Assembly: GCF_033958435.1 (NCBI RefSeq)
Contig: NC_134137.1
Span: 171,319,501-171,383,500 of the forward strand
DNA from: Carettochelys insculpta
Lineage: Eukaryota > Chordata > Testudines > Carettochelyidae
Direction: 5' to 3'
Length of the DNA stretch: 64,000 nucleotides
This document shows, piece by piece, positions 12,237 through 24,142 of this stretch. Position numbers and translations under genes: made by a program. The notes beneath the pieces were generated by a model, which worked only from the letters and a program-made list of their open reading frames with translations, ran no database searches and was not told where the DNA came from. Positions within the stretch are counted from its first letter, which is position 1. Every line of letters begins with the position of its first letter.

Positions 12237-15200
12237 TCATTTGCCGGTTAATTTCAGCACACCCTTCACCATGGTCCCAATACCATCAAAAATGTGATGT
12301 AATCCCGTTTCACACATAAATGCTGGCGTCGTTACCACCTTGTTATTTACATCTATATGAGCTTCGTGGAAAAGAGTTAAGGAAAGCATAGCTAACCTTA
12401 TATTTGCAACTGCTGTCTTCAGAACGAAACTCCCCCACCTGTCTCATCTAAAAATGTCTTCCCCACCCCCATACAACATCAAAGTGGCTACAGTTGTAGC
12501 CTAGGAATGGACACTTTCCATTTAGTTTGACAGAAATACTAGTATTGCATCAATGTGGGGAAAGAGCTTAAAGATTACATGAAAAGATGGGAAACTCCTT
12601 GCTGGGAAGTTAATGTTTCAGGACAAAGACTCCTTCATCACTGCTTTAGGCCTGTGGAAAAAGAAATGAATCTCAAGCAAGACTGACTAGTTATGGGATC
12701 CTTTTCCACAGACAGACTGTACTCGCAGGCTATTATATATAGAACTTCGGACTTCACCACAGCACTGGCTGTGCCAGAGGAATTTTCAAGCAAGCACTGA
12801 ACACCATGTGTAAGGACTCAGCCACATAACTGGAACAGCACTGCCTAATTCACACGCATCGTACTGCAGTCTGGAAGGACTATCCTATCAACAGTCAAGC
12901 ATGAACTCTTGGCCAATTGTGACGCTTTATACATTAAGAAGAAGAGCGGTCCCCCTCACCTTTTGGAAAGGATATAGTAACTTCTTTAACACAATGTTTT
13001 CCTCCCAGTGCTTTGATGGCTCCTGCAGTTCCAGCATAAGGCCATTTCCCACCTTCCTCTTCTTCATGTCCCACAGTTACTTCAGCACCAGAGAGCACTT
13101 TTGCAGCCAACACAGGTGAAATGCAGCACAGGCTGCAAGAAAAACAGAAAGGGTACTACAATTAGAGTACTTTTCAAAAGGATTCATTGCAATTACAAAA
13201 AGTCAAAGGCACAAGTATTTAAAGATCTTAAAGTCAAACATGAGAAAATAATTTCTTTCCAACAACATCAGGCTTTCCCTGGCAAGCAAGGGGACATTTT
13301 CTTAGCTGGTCTTCTCTTTCTGCCTACCATCTTGAAAGAAATTTAACAAGGGGAAAAAAAAGAACCAGTAATAAACACAAGGTTCAAGTACTAACACCCA
13401 GCCATTTATCCAGAATTTGATTTCTCTCTGTTCTCATGTAAACTATCAACTATCCAACATCACTTTTAACTGCTCCTGTACCATATCCAGTCCACCTAAG
13501 ATGTACATACCCAATGGGTTTCCCAGCTTTGTGGAACTCCTTCAGGACACGTTCAACCTCTCCATTCACTTTGCAGTCCTTCCCATCCACAGCAAACGTG
13601 GAACTGCCACAACAAGAGGTTGTCATAAATACTTCAATACAATGCTACAGCTTTATATGTGTACATTCAGAGCAGCTCTCAATTGGACATCAAAATGGAA
13701 AGTGGGTATGAACTCCTTATTGAATCAAGCAACAAATTATAAACTACAAATCTTAGTACTGAGCGTTACCAAATCAGCCTTCTAGCATTTTGAAGAAACA
13801 GGATAGCTATTCTAACAGATTCTCAGATCATTACCAGAACAGAAAAAACAAATTTCTTATCATGACACATCAAGGAACATCCTAGAAGAAGCCATTTCAT
13901 AGAATCATAAACCTGGAGGGTTAGAAGGGACTAGAAGTATCACCTAAATCCAGTGATTCACAACCAAGAGCCTGGGACTCCCTGGAGAGCCTCAGGCAGG
14001 TCTCCGGGGAGCATTAGACATGGAGGGGTCTAGGTCAGAATGAAGCCCCACTGCTCAGGACTGAACTCTGGGGCTTTGAGCCCTGCCACCTGTGGCTGAA
14101 GCCAAAGCCTGATCAACTTACTTTTGCAAGAACCTCTATGGTATGGTACCTGTAAAATTGCCCAGGTTGCTACCCCTTAATGTGGCCCGGTTTATATGCA
14201 GAAAAACAGTTGTGGTAACACTGGTGGGCCCTGGCTTTTATAGCATGTTGGGGAGCAGAGGGGGCATCTCAGAAAGAACAAGGATGAGAACTCCTTATCA
14301 CCTCTAACCCCTGCCACGATATGGGATTTGTTGTGTTTAAACCCTCCAAGACAGATGGTTAAAAGAAATACACTCAGTTTTTTTCCATAGGAATCAGAAA
14401 ACAAGACAACTAACTGTACACAAGGGTTTGACTAGGCTAATCCATAAACTTGTTGAAAGGAAATTAGTTAGTGACTAGTTTAATACTATCCCAAATCTTT
14501 CGCAAGACTTGAGTGGAAAGGAAAAAGAAAATGATACTGGAGACGATCTGAAACTAAAAGTTCTATAATCTTCACCTTCTCTCATCGTGCCCCCAAAACA
14601 AACAATCACCTCAGCACCACAGGGAAAGGAAAGGGATTTTTTAATGTGATATGTAAACAGGAAAACTGCTGTCTAGTTTTGGTGGGAAATTTTTCAGCAT
14701 GGCATTGTCAGATTACAAATGGCCACTCTAGCCATAATAAGAATCACAGCTGGGAAACCCCCATCTCCCACCCATCCACACGCTGCACTGAGAATGGTAT
14801 CCTGTGGGAACCCCCATAACAATTTGAAAGTCTTCCACAGGAGTAAACTAACAGCTCTCACTGAGGCTTTTCTGAAGACTGTATCTCTTTCAGTATTCCA
14901 ATTTATCTTGCATACCCTTAAGTTTCTCTTCACCTAAAAGCAACTACTTGCTTTAAAAAAAATCAAGACATAAAAATAAAAGAACGCCACTGCTCGCTAG
15001 CACTGAAAACTGGCTTACCTTCTCATGTTTACTATATCATTATAACTTAAATCCACTGGAATATGAATATTGCATTTTCACTTCAATGTATAGTACATAG
15101 AACAGTGGTGGGCAACCTGAGGCTCACTGAGGTTCCATCAGTAGATCCCTGTCTGCCCCATCCCCCATGCACCTCTCGCATATGGGAGCCCCAAACTTTC

Positions 15201-18200
15201 TCCTCCTTCCCCTCCCTCCCAGAAATTTCAGAGCACCATAAATCCACTGATTTGTGCTCTGTCCCCGCTCCTCCCACTTTCTTCCCAGCCGTTTGCAGCA
15301 TTCCGGCTCTGGGAGGGAGAAAGGAGGCGTGCTAGGAGGGAAGAGGAGTTGAAAGTGTGGCGCTCCATTGCCTAAGAGATGCATGGAGGAGGAGGGACAG
15401 ACGGGGGTTCCACAGGTTGCCATGTGATCCACGGAGATGAAAGAGGACCACTCACAGAGCCCACTCACTAAGCTTGGTTGCCCATTGCTGTTAGAGAGCA
15501 ATACATAAACAAGTAATTGTCTGTATGAAATTGCAGTTTGTACCAACTTTGCTAGTGCTTTTTATGTAGCCAGTTGTAAAACTAGGCAAATACCTAGATG
15601 AGTCGATGTAGCACCAGAAGACCTGTGCATTTTCACTGGGAGTATGAACACTCCTGGCTCAAACTACGTAAACTGACACCTTTTGTAAAATGGCCACTAT
15701 TTCCTACTACCACAGGATGAGTTATGCATAAAGGATTTCTCTATGGTTTACTTAACTTGACACTCACAGGTTTTTAGCAGCTCCAAATCCACCAGGGAAT
15801 ATCACAGCATCGTGGTCCTTTGTACTAAGTTTAGCCAGGTCTGTGATTTTACCACGAGCAATTCTTGCTGATTCCACTAAAACATTTCTTGAAGAACAAG
15901 AAATAAAGCAGTAAGATAAAGTCAGTCCCTGCACAAGTGTGGTGAAAATGTACAAGGGAAGGATGTCTTTTTTGAAGACTCGAAAACAACCACCACCACC
16001 ACTTTGACTAACAGCAGCTACAGATGCTTCTGAAATAGAACACCAGGAATTCACATTAGCTATGAGCAAGAAATGGGATATGATTTTATGTTGTAGTCAC
16101 AAGATCAAGAGTCTCATGTTTTCTCACATACAAAAATATTAGCTGGCATAAAGTTAAACACTTTGGGAAAACTGCTACTAGTAAGACATGATCTCTGCAA
16201 CATACCCATGAAGGACAAGCTCGCCAAGCAGGAGTAATCTTGTACGAATTAAACCTAGCTCTTACCTTGATTCAGTCTCAGCTGGCTGCCCTTTGCTGTG
16301 GTCAATAACGTGCATCTGAGGAATATCTGGGGCATACATCTGAATTTCAGCTCCCCCACGACTCAGGTGAACCAAAATGCTTCAAAATACGTAAAATTAT
16401 GATGAAAGTCTTAAAAGGGACTGAGTCTTTAAAAACCCACTTGACTTGGCTCTTTATCAGGCTTTTGAATTCTACAGGAAATATAATACTTGTTTTGCAA
16501 AACATGTTCACAGATTAGTACAAAAATGACCATATACATCAGTGCTTAGAGAACACAGAGGAAAGTGGTCTCCAAACTGCAAGATTCACCCCCTCAGGAG
16601 AGTGTGGAGGAACATTTGGGGAGGGGTTTGCATGGCAAGGCCTGGACCAGAACCCATGGGGAGGCAGCACCACCCTGCCCAGCCTCTGCCCTCACTTCCT
16701 CTCCACCCCAGGCCAGCTCTGCCTCCAGACCCAGCTCCTTCCCTCTCTCATTCTGCCCCGTGCAGCTCTGCCTTCAGCACACACTTCTTTGCTGAGCTTG
16801 CTATGCAATAATGGGGTGGGGTAGAAAAAACAAACTCCATTACAGGTAAAGTGGGGAGGGGAGACAGAAAAAGTTTGGGCACCACTGTTGCAGGGCATTT
16901 ATTACAGCCCGTCCGAGGCAGACCGAGGGTGAGTGAGGTAGGTGGCTAGACAAGCTGCAGATGTTAGCTAAGGCCATGTTTATTGCAGTGTTACTTAATT
17001 TTAATCACAGAAACCGGTACAGTTCTGAAGGCTGTAAGAAGAGTCCACATGTCTAGAGCAGCAGCTAGGCCTTCACAGAAGACTGCCTGACAACAGTTCA
17101 TTGCTCTGGCTTAGGGGGCAGTGGCCATGGAGTCTGTCCACCCCTGCTCATCCAGAAGCATGAGATATGAGAACTTAAGGAACAAGATAAAGCTAAGACA
17201 AAGTGATGGATTTTCAGAGAGTGTAGAAAAAAACAACCCTGGGAGACAAACCAAACACTATCCAAGCTCTTCCAGAGAGCCCTAGGAAAAGGAAAATTAA
17301 ATAAAATAAAAATGCTCTAATCAAAAGAAGAATACATTTCTGGACTCGGCAGTAAAAGCTGCTTACGCTGAGGCCTCGTGGATTTCTGTACCATCATACA
17401 CACCACATCCAGACAAGACCTGCAAAGAGAAAAGTCAACATGGTATTTCAGACAACGTATATACTTCCCAGACTCTTTTTAGGGGTCTTACACAAACATT
17501 TGGATAAAGCAATTGCCATGGCACCCTTACTACACAAAACAGACAGCAGCCTCAGCACCACTGGCTTACACAAGAACTGGGATGTCCTATTTACAGTAGC
17601 TTGCTCCACATTCAGGCAAATGACTCAGCAATCACTAATGATCTGAACAGCAAAAAGTATTCTGTATTTTCTCACATTTGAAAAACTAACAAATCTTAAA
17701 ACAATATTATGTACAATAGTGGCTAAAATATTATGACGTTTCATGGCCCAAGATGTTACAAAAGACATATTATAGAATATAGTCAGACTCTGTTGCATAC
17801 ATATACTTTTCACTGAAACAGAAGGGGGTTAAAAGGCCCACCTCAAAAGTTATGACACTCTCTTTTATCTGTTACATGTCTCTTATGCTTAGGGTCTACA
17901 TCAGAGATTAATGGTTATGTAATTCTTTTCAAATCTAAGTACACTGAATCGTTCAACTGAATTTCTTTTGTTAGCCAACGCAACAATGTATTCAAATTAC
18001 CCCAATTTGTTTGTTAAACCTGTCCTCCTTGCTATTAGAGAAAATAATGTTCCCCAATTTGTTTATTTTGTGCATTTGACACATTGGGTGTACAGTCAGA
18101 ATTCCTTGTTTAGATAGGTCACTTAGACAGCAACAGAAAAAAAAAAGGGAGAAAGATTTTTAAAATAGGGAAATTGTGATCATAATGACACAAAAAATCC

Positions 18201-20482
18201 CAAGGGCACTTGTAGTTCCTGAAACTATTTTAAACTCGGGTTTTAAGCAATGACAAGCCTTCCCATGGGCAGTGTCCTTTTAACTGCTCTTACTTTCCTA
18301 ACACTAGCTCTCCCCTCAGTTTCAAGCAGTTTAGTGGGTGCTTTATCAGTTATCCATTGCATGCATATTTTAAACTTCTTGTCAAGCTTGGTGCAATTTA
18401 CCTCTTTAGATTTAAGTTTTACAGCCTGTCAAGTTTCTTCTTTCACAGTTTCTTTTATAACTTTAATGCCCTCCGATTCCCCTTTATGTAGTTGTGTTTT
18501 TCCTCAAGTAGTTACACTGATTTCTGTTGCCCACTTAGCATTTAGGATTTTACTGGAAGGCATTTGACAAAACTGGGTGACTACGCAACAAAACAACAGG
18601 TGAAATTCAGTGTTGATAAGTGCAAATACACACTGGAAAAAATAACGACAATCACACATACAAAATAATGGGATCTACATTAGCTGTTACTAATCATGAA
18701 AGACATCTTGGCATCCTTAGTTATTTGAAATCTTTCATTCGATGTGCAGTAACAAGTAAGCTAACAATGTTAAGAACCGTTAGGAAAGAGGCAGATAACA
18801 GAAAAGTCATGTTGTCACAATATAAATCCATGGCATCCCCATTCCTTGTATGCTGCACGCAATTCTGGTAACACAATATCAAAAAGATATATTAGAATGG
18901 GAAAAGGTGCAGACAAGGGCAAGAAAAATGGAAACTTCTGTAGGAGGAGAGATTTAAAAAAAAGCAAGCTTATTCAGCTTAGAAAAGAGACAACAGGAAT
19001 ATGATAGTGATCTATGAATAATGATGTGGAGAAAGTGAACGGGGAAGTATTATTCATATCTTCATATACCACAAGAACCAGGGGGTATCCAATTAAATTA
19101 ATAGGAAGCAAGTCTAAAAACAAACATTAAGGAAGTTCTTCACACAATACACAGCCAACCTCCAGGCAACTAATGGTGTGGGATTCTGCTAAGGCTAAAA
19201 GCATAGCTGGCTTCAAAAAAGAATTAGAACAGTTCATGAAGAACAGCTCCATCAATGACTACTGGCCCAGATCATCCAGGTGTACAATCATACTTCTGAC
19301 ATCCCTAAACTTCCAGTAAGGCTGGGTCTGGATGACCAATGACGATGAATTTAAAACTACCTAGCAGTTCTACTCACTCCTTCCGAAGCACTTTGCTTTG
19401 GGCCCAGCTGGAAGACAGGATACAAATCTACCCAGACCTTCAGTCTGACCCAAAACTGCCTATTAGGGATCAGCAACCTTCCCCAGGCAGAGTGCCAAAC
19501 ACCCACCTTTTGACCTCTATGTACTGTCCAACTGTGGGCGATACTTCTTAGAGTCACTAACAGCCCTACTTATAACAGCTTCATTTCTTTACTAATTAAG
19601 AGGCAGAGCGCTCCCGTTTCGGTGGTGGTTGGCGGCACCAGCTGCCCTTTTGTTACCCCACGGGTGGCAAGGCTTTGAGCATGGGGGAGGAGAGGCCGGG
19701 CTGAGCTCTCCCTGCCCATGCCGATGAAAATCAGCTCGCCTGCTGCTCTTAGCACCCGGGCGGGCGGGTTGCTGACCCCCAGCCTATGGTCTGAAGCGGG
19801 AGGACCCCCGGTAGCACAGCAGGACCGGCCGCCGCTAGCCTAACAGAGGCGAGACAAAGCCTTTCGGCTGGAGGCCGCCTCAGGCTGTGCCGTCACAAAC
19901 CCAAGCAAGCGGTCCAGGAGCACCTCCAAGCCCCAGCGGATTATTTCCCAGGCGATGAGCTCTCATGGGCCAGCCCCGCTTCCTCAGCGCCGCGGCACCT
20001 TCAAGCCGACCAGTACTTTTACTAGCGGGGGTGCCCCAGGACAGCCCCTCGCCTCGTAAATACACCGCTCGCCCTTAAGGTGCTTTAGCGGCGGGGGTGG
20101 TTCTTTGCTCAACTCTAGGCCAGTCTCGGCGGGCGACTGGTCTCTGTCCGCGCCGCGCCCACCGCGGCCAGCCGCCAAGCCACGCGCGGGCGCCCAGCGC
20201 TCAGGCGGCCCCGACCCCGCCCGCAGCGGCGGTGGCGTAGGAGTTTCTCCCTGGGGCTCCCCACTCGAAAGTCACCGACCCCCGCCCAGAGCACGGCCGC
20301 CCCGCCCCTTGCCGGGCCCAGCGGGGCCCCCTGGCAGGGGAAGCTCAGCTCAGCTCAGCTCCGCAGCGGGGCTCTCTGGGGGCCGCACTCACCACGGCCA
20401 CCCGGGCCCCGCGCAGGCGGCGGGCGGAGCAGTGGAGCGAGGCCGCCCCGACCGGGGCCCGCAGCAGCCGCGCCGCCAGCAT
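12237..20482 (-). CDS. GATD3: GATD3 (ES1 / C21orf33 family), mitochondrial DJ-1/PfpI-fold protein, 7 exons, complete
   Basis: Coding exons on the minus strand: 20482-20393, 17419-17367, 16379-16266, 15887-15768, 13603-13511, 13132-12976 and 12365-12237. Joined, they give 251 codons and TGA with every junction in frame (human is about 268). Residues 1-30 are rich in Ala and Arg with no acid ([12 protein letters not shown]...), a typical mitochondrial presequence. The mature part starts [19 protein letters not shown] and follows the class-I glutamine-amidotransferase-like fold: [14 protein letters not shown] (about 90-103), the [11 protein letters not shown] loop, and [14 protein letters not shown] (157-170), where C159 or C160 sits at the nucleophile elbow. 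It ends [11 protein letters not shown]. Members are mitochondrial; a deglycase-like or other activity has been discussed but the substrate is unsettled. The last intron is a non-canonical AT-AC intron. The start is the first ATG giving a presequence; the frame is open further upstream, so a longer N-terminus is not excluded. Confidence 0.95.
12366..12975 (-). other. GATD3: U12-type AT-AC intron of GATD3
   Basis: The intron between exons 6 and 7 begins ATATCCTTT (12975-12967) and ends CAC (12368-12366). Ten nucleotides before its 3' end lies TTCCTTAAC (12384-12376), the minor-spliceosome branch-site consensus. This reading joins the codons for KEVT directly to EAHID, in frame, matching the family alignment (KEV-x-EAHVD). 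A GT donor downstream (after 12962) with an AG at 12363-12362 would also stay in frame but would put ISFPK in place of the conserved E, adding four residues. Confidence 0.88.
13880..14190. repeat. Possible hAT-like fragment in GATD3 intron 5
   Basis: The sequence CCAGTGATTCACAACCAAGA resembles the CAGTGGTTC(T)CAACC ends of non-autonomous hAT elements. No clear opposite terminus or target duplication was found, so this is a weak assignment. Confidence 0.3.
15103..15490. mobile_element. Non-autonomous hAT-like element
   Basis: The left end CAGTGGTGGGCAACCTGAG pairs with the right end, reversed, CAGCAATGGGCAACCAAG. The CAG-ended inverted repeats of this kind are typical of Charlie-like hAT elements. 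I could not see a convincing 8-bp duplication. It lies in GATD3 intron 4, downstream of exon 4. Confidence 0.65.
15545..15665. mobile_element. Fragment related to the nested hAT at 59433
   Basis: The stretch from GTGCTTTTTATGTAGCCAG through AAACTAGGCAAATACCTAGA and onward to ACACTCCTGGCTC is clearly related to 59826-59970. No complete termini are present. Confidence 0.6.
16563..16887. mobile_element. Non-autonomous hAT-like element in GATD3 intron 2
   Basis: The left end AAGTGGTCTCCAAACTG faces a right end that reads CAGTGGTGCCCAAACTTT when reversed. The interior is C-rich and non-coding; open frames across it are chance. No target duplication is visible. Confidence 0.6.
18570..19300 (+). 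mobile_element. LINE 3' fragment, CR1/L3-like, in GATD3 intron 1
   Basis: The plus strand holds a decayed reverse-transcriptase C-terminal and tail region: TTCAGTGTTGATAAGTGCAA encodes FSVDKC, followed by TLEKI-like residues, and GGAAGTTCTTCACACAAT begins the 3' segment. The end of this segment resembles 47418-47725. Several stops interrupt the frame. Confidence 0.6.
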
Positions 20483-20702
20483 GGCCGAGCTCAGCGCAGC
20501 GGGCTGCCCTCCCCGCAGCACTAGGTCCCAGGCTGGGGAAGCGCCGCACAGCTCCCGCTACAGGCGCGGAGGCCGCGGCTGCTCGGCTGCAGGTGCCTCA
20601 CGTGGCTCCCAGCCCCGAGCACAGCCGCGCCCCCTCTCCCGGGGCCGCGCAGGGCTGACCACCAGCGGCACCGGTAGTGAGAGCTGAGCCCCGGACAGCA
20701 AA
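19600..20702 (-). promoter_or_regulatory. GATD3: GATD3 CpG-island promoter
   Basis: This interval is GC- and CpG-rich, unlike the AT-rich flanks, and covers exon 1 and the start of intron 1. A CACGTG E-box lies at 20599-20604, about 117 bp upstream of the ATG at 20482. There is no convincing TATA box. A five-base AGCTC repeat (20342-20361) sits just inside intron 1. The island stops abruptly at 20702, where a palindromic transposon begins, so the natural upstream promoter sequence was displaced outward. Confidence 0.7.
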
Positions 20703-21416
20703 GCCGTGTCTACACGTGCACGCTACTTCGAAGTAGCGGCGCCAACTTCGAAATAGCGCCCATCCCGGCTACACTCGTCGGGCGCTATTTCGATGTTAAC
20801 TTCGACGTTAGGCGGGGAGACGTCGAAGCTGCTAACCCCATGAGGGGATGGGAATAGCGCCCTACTTCGACGTTCAACGTCGAAGTAGGGACCGTGTAGT
20901 CGTTGCACATCCCGCAACATCGAAATAGCGGGGTCCTCCAGGGCGGCCATCAGCTGAGGGGTTGAGAGACGCTCTCTCTCCAGCCCCTGCGGGGCTCTAT
21001 GGTCACTGTGTGCAGCAGCCCTTAGCCCAGGGCTTTTGGCTGCTGCTGCTGCTGCAGCTGAGGATCCATGCTGCAGGTACAGGGTCTGCAACCAGTTGTC
21101 GGCTCTGTGTATCTTGTGCTGTTTAGTGCAACTGTGTCTGAGAGGGGCCCTTTAAGGGAGCGGCTTGCTGTTGAGTCCGCCCTGTGACCTTGTCTGCAGC
21201 CGTGCCTGGCACCCTTATTTCGATGTGTGCTACTTTGGCGTGTAGACGTCCCCTCGCAGCGCCTATTTCGATGTGGTGCTGCCCAACGTCGAAGGTGAAC
21301 GTCAACGTTGCCAGCCCTGGAGAACGTGTAGACGTTATTCATCGAAATAGCCTATTTCGATGTCGCCACATCAAAATAGGCTACTTCGATGTAGGCTTCA
21401 CGTGTAGACATAGCCC
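20703..21416. mobile_element. GTCTACAC-ended, TTCGAA-rich transposon upstream of GATD3
   Basis: The left end is GCCGTGTCTACACGTG and the right end reversed is GGCTATGTCTACACGTG. The interior has many alternating TTCGA motifs (CTACTTCGAAGTAG, CTACTTCGACGTTCAACGTCGAAGTAG split around 20869-20887) and a GCTGCTGCTGCTGCTGC run near 21036-21060. It is CpG-rich. The element begins 220 bp upstream of the GATD3 start codon. No intact gene is seen inside. Confidence 0.75.
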
Positions 21417-21510
21417 AAGACAAACCAGCAGCCGGGTAACACTTTGCAGACTAACGAAAGAAGTTATTGGGCCATGAGCTTTCGTGTGGCAGAGCCGCTC
21501 CTTCGGAGGA
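21412..21510 (-). mobile_element. Penelope-like tail fragment
   Basis: ACACTTTGCAGACTAACGAA followed by TTATTGGGCCATGAGCTTTC is the minus-strand tail of the Penelope-like family (compare 36590-36650). It abuts the right end of the preceding transposon. The copy is degraded. Confidence 0.55.
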
Positions 21511-23213
21511 GGGAGTGCTGTGCTGCGAACAGCTGAGATGGTTAAGTTACAGCTGAGCAATGTTGGGCGGGTCAGAGACTGACCGCCAACACCTGCCTTT
21601 GCAAAGCCTGCTGTATAAACTATAGTAAATTTTAATAACCATTCACATTGCAACTTAGTGCTAAGCACTCAGCCACAGCAGCCCCTCCCCCGCTCCCCTT
21701 AAGATGTCCACAACCAATGCACATTTCAACAGGATTCACGTTTAAGCTAGTTTGTGGTGCTAGATTTCATCATTTGCTGTTTTCCTTACAGCCTCAGCTC
21801 CTGAACTCATGTACTTAAAGAGCTGCTGTGCACGTTCTTGCCCCGTAGTTGAAGATAAAAACGTGAAAACATTGGCTGAACCTCATTGTGGTTCTTCTTG
21901 TACAAAAGATCCTTTTTTGCCCTCTGAAACCAACACGTGGTCTGTAAATTTTGGGGAAAAAGTCCCTTAAAATATTTTGTGGATATTTGTTTCTTAGGCA
22001 GAGTGAGGAAACTCCACAGAGATACTGCCAGAACCCTGCAAACTCTTTTCCCCTCAATCCCTGCTCCTCGAAGTTCAACCTACCAGCTTAGAAGAGTAAA
22101 TGTCTTCCATAGCACTTGTCATCAGGAGTTTCAAAGCACTTCACAAAAGTGACCAGAAGAGGAAAATAGGAAAATTTCACAAGTTGCACCACTTTAACTA
22201 AAGTAACTGCAGTCCGTTGTAAATTAAACATTGTATTTACATTTAAGCACATATGCATTTATCTTAAATCTGTTTTTACAGGATTAAGAAAATAATATAC
22301 ACAAAATGAAATAAGCCCATCAATAAAGAAGTTTGCATAGAGTGTGGGGCTGGTAGGGTGTCAGGCTGCAGTGGGTTGGCACCACAGGGATGGAGGTAGG
22401 CTTGTATTACCAGGAGTTCACTCATCTAGTGAACAAAGGTTAAGTATAGATGTCCCTCATTTTAGCGAGTACTCGTAAGTTGAGTCCTCATTTAACAAGG
22501 GATAAGTGTAGCCGTATCAACTTATGGTTACATAGGCTGACACACCCTGTTGAACTTCGTTCTCAATCATTCATTTAATGATTTTAGAAGTCCCTATCAA
22601 CCTATAATCCTTTCAGCACTCCTCATGTTTTCTTCCTTCATTTATTTGGTTTGTCTTCTACACAGCCTATTCTCAACACCAGTGAGAGATGCTGCTAAAA
22701 TCAGCATTTGAGAAAGAAAGCAAGAAAGAAACTTTAGATTGCCACCACAGAGTATGTCTTCAGTTCTTTCACTCAACACCTTTTATCTTGACATCCTGAA
22801 ACACAGGCAAGACATGGAGACTAAAAAAACAAAAACAATAAAAGCAGCAACAGAAAACATAATGGATGCTAAACATTGATAAGCCATCATGTAGAAAGAA
22901 TGTAAAACACCCCCAGGGTGATAGTGGAAGGAAGCACTCATTTGCAATAAGCATGGAAAACCAGTTTTACACGGTATATTTATTTTGATAAACATAATAC
23001 AATATTTTAGACAGTGGAGTCATACAAAATTATTTTTACATAGCTAAACTTGTTTCATGCACGCTTTCTCTGTAACAGTTTCCAATAACATTTTGACAAG
23101 TGTCATGAGAGAAAAGCAAACCCACCATAACAGAACTCAATAGATCTTGTGACTGAATTCAAACATAATCTGTGAAATAGTCCTCTTGGAATCCCAAAGA
23201 TCCCAAATCCCAA
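21511..23213. other. Intergenic, GATD3-PWP2 interval
   Basis: AT-rich sequence with no gene recognised. A stretch near 22440-22560 (CCCTCATTTTAGCGAGTACTC) looks like an old dispersed repeat, and AAAGAAAGCAAGAAAGAAAC near 22714-22733 is a simple repeat. Nothing else can be supported. Confidence 0.35.
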
Positions 23214-23360
23214 AGGGTGTGTCTACACGAACCTCCGCCTTTCGGAAGGGGTATGTTAATGAGGGAGTTCAAAAGATGCTGATAAGATGCTGCCTGTGTA
23301 GCCGGGGGCCTTTCAAAATGACCCCTAGGACTTCGAAAGCCCCAACTGGTGCTTGTGTTG
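23214..23360. mobile_element. Fragment of the GTCTACAC-ended family
   Basis: GGTGTGTCTACACGAACC is a family-like terminus, followed by CTTTCGGAAGG and ACTTCGAAAGCCCC, the TTCGA-type interior. The opposite end is missing. Confidence 0.5.
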
Positions 23361-23624
23361 ACTCAAAGCAAACCTGCAAAATCTGACATCCTAATTAACC
23401 CTGCTCGTTCTGGTACAATTTTGCTGTGAATTTCTGGACATAAATCTTTACTACAATACCTTTAATCATTAACTAATTCCTTGGAAATGCTGTACCACAA
23501 AAGAATCTTTGCTCATATATTTGTTCACATTATGGTATGACATTTATCCCAAATATGTTTTTGTAATATTCACATTAAAGTTGGATAATTTTAGAGTTTG
23601 GCAAATACGTACTATAACGACTAG

Positions 23625-23630
23625 TTTATT
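23625..23630 (-). terminator. PWP2: Candidate PWP2 polyadenylation signal
   Basis: TTTATT on the plus strand is AATAAA on the minus strand, about 515 bp past the PWP2 stop. A variant ATTAAA at 23702-23697 is another candidate. The interval between the stop and these sites is repeat-poor, consistent with a 3' UTR, but which site is used cannot be told from sequence. Confidence 0.35.
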
Positions 23631-24142
23631 AACTCCCGCTAGGATAATATTTAAAAATAATGAAAAATGACACACACAAATGAATAAAAGAAAAAATTTA
23701 ATCCACGGCACAAAGATATTGTGACAGCAAAGGCTTCAGGGAGGTGGCATGCAATGCCTAAAATTCCTGTATATTTATATACATTATCAAAAATAAACAC
23801 ATGAAACCATATTTTACTTGCAATTCTATCTTAACAGATGAATATAATTATCTTCTAGTTTGAGTTCAGATACAAATCTAGACGATCAGCTTTGCTCTTA
23901 CTCCCCTAGTCCTACAGGGAGAGGAGGCCATGTTTTAGGGACTTTGTGGACCTCACTTCAGCTATCCTGAACTGAATTAGCTTCTGTACCTTTGCAGGTT
24001 ACAAGAAGACTATATATATCACAGCATTTATAAAATAAGCCACTATGAGGGCCACTTAATCTCAGTGAATACCACTGGCACAAATGACTGCTTCTGTAAA
24101 TCTTATATATATATATATGGGGAAGGTAAGAGAAAGTTGTCT

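Noticed and set aside
12362..12962. GT-AG alternative for the last GATD3 intron
   Set aside because: It is in frame, but it adds ISFPK and removes the conserved Glu before AHID; the acceptor lacks a proper pyrimidine tract next to the AG, whereas all three U12 signals are present.
18250..18567. 105-codon plus-strand hydrophobic frame in GATD3 intron 1
   Set aside because: It looks like a membrane protein but has no splice context or family match, and the reverse strand has repeat-like character; probably part of an unidentified old repeat.
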